Part shown: piece by piece, positions 62,198 through 64,000 of the stretch
Numbering within the stretch: the stretch's first letter is position 1
How the letters are laid out: the number at the start of each line of letters is the position of its first letter
Translations under genes and position numbers: made by a program
Notes under the pieces: generated by a model
What the model was told of the DNA's origin: nothing
The model's input: the letters and a program-made list of their open reading frames with translations, nothing else
The model's database searches: none
DNA from: Theocolax elegans
Taxonomy: Eukaryota > Arthropoda > Insecta > Hymenoptera > Cerocephalidae
Direction: 5' to 3'
DNA: 64,000 nucleotides
NCBI GenBank assembly: GCA_026168455.1
Contig: CM047426.1
Coordinates: 29,509,058-29,573,057 of the forward strand

Positions 62198-62849
62198 TCT
62201 ACTCACTCCTTTCCGAGAAGGGGGGAAAATGCAGATTCGTCCCGCGCAAATCTTACCTCCCCCCTAGTTCTCCGTCTCTTCCTGTGGGATTGTCTCCTTC
62301 CCTTTCGGGTTGTTTATATACGTCTTTGTCTTCGTTGGGGATGAGATTCGATGCGACTCTCGAAACGGCTCGGTCTCACCCCCTCAATCGCTTCTGAGGA
62401 ATTTAATTTTTACCCCGATTCACCCGACACGCGACATTCTAAGAAAAGGCTTTTGACAGATCCTTGCTTCTCCTATTAGATCTTCCTCTTTTCTCTTCTC
62501 TTTGATTCTCTTCTATTTGGAGGTCAATTTGTCGAGATCTGACCAAGCAAACTATAAGGTTTGACTTAATTGATGTGTGAATTCCCCGAACCTATCGATA
62601 GCTCGATCCATCATTTAATGTCTGTTAAATATGTAATTCTACATCATCATGTACATTAAATTATTAATAATTTTAATATTATATACAAGTATCAATGATT
62701 GAAAGCTCTTCAATTTTTACATAAATATATTGTAATCTACTTACATAAAATTAATAACAATTGAATTATTTATTTATCTATTCTGCTAAACCTAGAAAAC
62801 ACTTACAATAGTGAAGGTACGCTGGATAAAACTGAGTGTGATATTACTG

Positions 62850-64000
62850 CCTAGACTACGAGATGCTACACTAACTGGCGACCAACCTATAGCCCAGGCC
62901 TGGATGCTTTATCAGCTGATGGATAATATCTGTTATATACGCAGTGCCATTTAGACAGGGCCTCATTGCATAGATAGGAGGTTCTGAGGAAGTCCTAAAA
63001 ATTAAAGTACGGACAGAAAAAGAAAAGAAATAGTTTCGATTGCACCAGTAATAGCAGCTGTTATAAGGGTGTCTCAACTGTTCTCGGGAGTAAAGGTGGT
63101 TGGTTTAGTTCCGGTCTTTGAACCTCCTACAGACAGCAAATTTCGGTATGATGAAGTGGTTTCGAAAGAGATCTACAGGCGACTGGTGGGTCTACACCGT
63201 CAGGGAGTCACATTGGCGGAAGTCTTGCAACCATTCAAATACTGTAGCTGTACTGTAGCCACTGGCTGCTTCTGGGGAATGTGTCTGTAAAGAGATTGAA
63301 AAGACTCGGAATTGAACTAAACAGGGACTCAAGACTAGGAAACTACAGGTGGTATGAGCAGATTAAATGAATTGGTGCAGATGGTATAAATACACTTAAC
63401 TTGAAGCTAGTGATAGAGGCTATAAGATTAACAATAATGAAGGCATTTATGAAGATAAAACCCCTTATCTTACATATTAATATACGATTGGTAATAACTC
63501 ACGAGATAGGAGTCTATCAATGGAAAATGTAAATACACTGTTCCACATTGAGCTTACAGCTTCACTTGTTTTTGCTGCTTAAGCAATGGAGCTAGGAGTA
63601 GTCAAAAGAATAATAATTACCATTAGACAGTAGATAAATAATGAAAAAACTTAATGAAGCAGTTACAAATTCAAAGGTGATAAAGGCATGTATTGCTGGC
63701 ATGAAAGTAGCAGATAACCTGGTAAAAGTGGCTAAAAAAGAACCAGTTGAATGAAAACAAACAGCTTCACGCAAGACTGCAGTACGAAAAAGTCGAAATA
63801 TGTAAACGTGCTAAATTATTTATTAATCGAAAATAAATATGAAATAGCTCTCGGACTTCAGACATCTGAATAAGAAGGAAAGCAAGTATTTTAAGGAAAT
63901 AGCCACACCACGTGAAGATGATAGATAATACAACAAAGGATTAACAAAATGTCCGTTATAAATAAAATGAAAAAGAGAGATAATAAAACTTCGGAGTACA
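62850..64000 (+). other. Purine-rich tail with decayed open frames
   Basis: The plus strand becomes A/G-rich without microsatellites. The best stretch is about 63020-63290, where a frame without ATG reads VVGLVPVFEPPTDSKF and KEIYRRLVGLHRQGVTLAEV, with nearby frames broken by stops. I do not recognise the family. It may be a decayed mobile element or a real exon of a gene beyond the window edge. Confidence 0.3.

Larger units (their letters stand above)
13561..62480. other. Gene-poor tract of alternating CpG-rich islets and AT spacers
   Basis: Islets lie at about 13.6-14.3, 15.0-16.3, 17.1-17.8, 19.0-19.85, 20.2-21.5, 22.75-23.05, 23.8-24.1, 25.0-25.95, 26.4-27.05, 28.2-28.86, 29.3-29.65, 30.2-30.8, 31.7-32.45, 33.0-33.9, 34.7-34.95, 35.85-36.8, 40.9-41.55, 42.55-44.2, 45.0-45.5, 47.6-48.75, 50.65-51.3, 54.1-55.0, 58.8-59.5 and 61.25-62.5 kb. 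Spacers are AT-rich and mostly featureless. Unless listed separately, I see nothing in them. Islets are rich in CpG, homeodomain-type TAATTA, and GA/CT or CA/TG arrays. The longest frames in the islets (up to 225 codons) are low-complexity and judged non-coding. A regulatory or intronic landscape is the best reading. Confidence 0.6.
61251..62480. other. CpG-rich islet with three simple arrays, no gene
   Basis: It contains the GAGAGGGCGA array, the GA tract and the CCACCCG array. Long overlapping frames on both strands (up to 202 codons) derive from these arrays and have no domain. The islet is the last before the pattern ends. Confidence 0.4.

Noticed and set aside
61736..62344. 202-codon plus-strand frame in the last islet
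   Set aside because: Built from the GA tract and CCACCCG array, with overlapping equal-quality frames on the other strand.

Overview
The window looks like nuclear DNA of an insect, possibly a hymenopteran (an inference from character, not proven). It is AT-rich with very small GT-AG introns. It carries a broken animal-type fatty acid synthase, a Penelope-like retroelement, a 5S rRNA-derived SINE and several DNA-transposon MITEs. Long GA/CT tracts sit in CpG-rich islets. No bacterial operon, rRNA gene, tRNA gene or CRISPR array was seen, and I find no intact protein-coding gene that I can name.

Region 1 (1 to about 12.9 kb) is a transposon-rich block. A degenerate, intron-retaining fatty acid synthase (FAS) copy runs on the minus strand (518-4604). 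It keeps pieces of the methyltransferase-like, enoyl reductase and ketoreductase regions. A 1.3-kb PIF/Harbinger-type foldback element (2291-3591) has landed inside one of its exons, and a 5S-derived SINE (3899-4314) sits in an intron. A TA-flanked MITE follows (4647-5165). A Penelope-like element (5815-9932, minus) has an 883-bp inverted copy of its own 3' end, including the GIY-YIG endonuclease frame. It is inserted in one copy of an unnamed foldback repeat (called X here) and is itself broken by a second X copy. A Helitron-like 3' end and the first copy of another dispersed repeat (called Y here) close the block.

Region 2 (about 13.5 to 62.5 kb) is gene-poor. Roughly two dozen CpG-rich islets of 0.3 to 1.7 kb alternate with AT-rich spacers. 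Many islets carry GA/CT, CA/TG, TA or short minisatellite arrays. Open frames in the islets are mostly low-complexity (Arg-Glu, Ser-Leu or His-Thr runs) and are not credible genes. The layout suggests a cis-regulatory or intronic/intergenic domain of a neighbouring gene. A few mobile elements lie in the AT spacers: a TA-flanked MITE (38175-39226), a 103-bp hAT MITE with a perfect 8-bp duplication (51601-51703), and two more Y copies (55.2-57.8 kb). Weak candidates for host sequence are a possible cysteine-rich exon (22715-22883), a possible promoter with first exon (29531-29618) and a 75-codon secreted-type frame (60186-60413).

Region 3 (about 62.5 kb to the end) changes texture: the islet pattern stops and a purine-rich plus strand with broken open frames begins, probably a decayed element or exon that I cannot identify.
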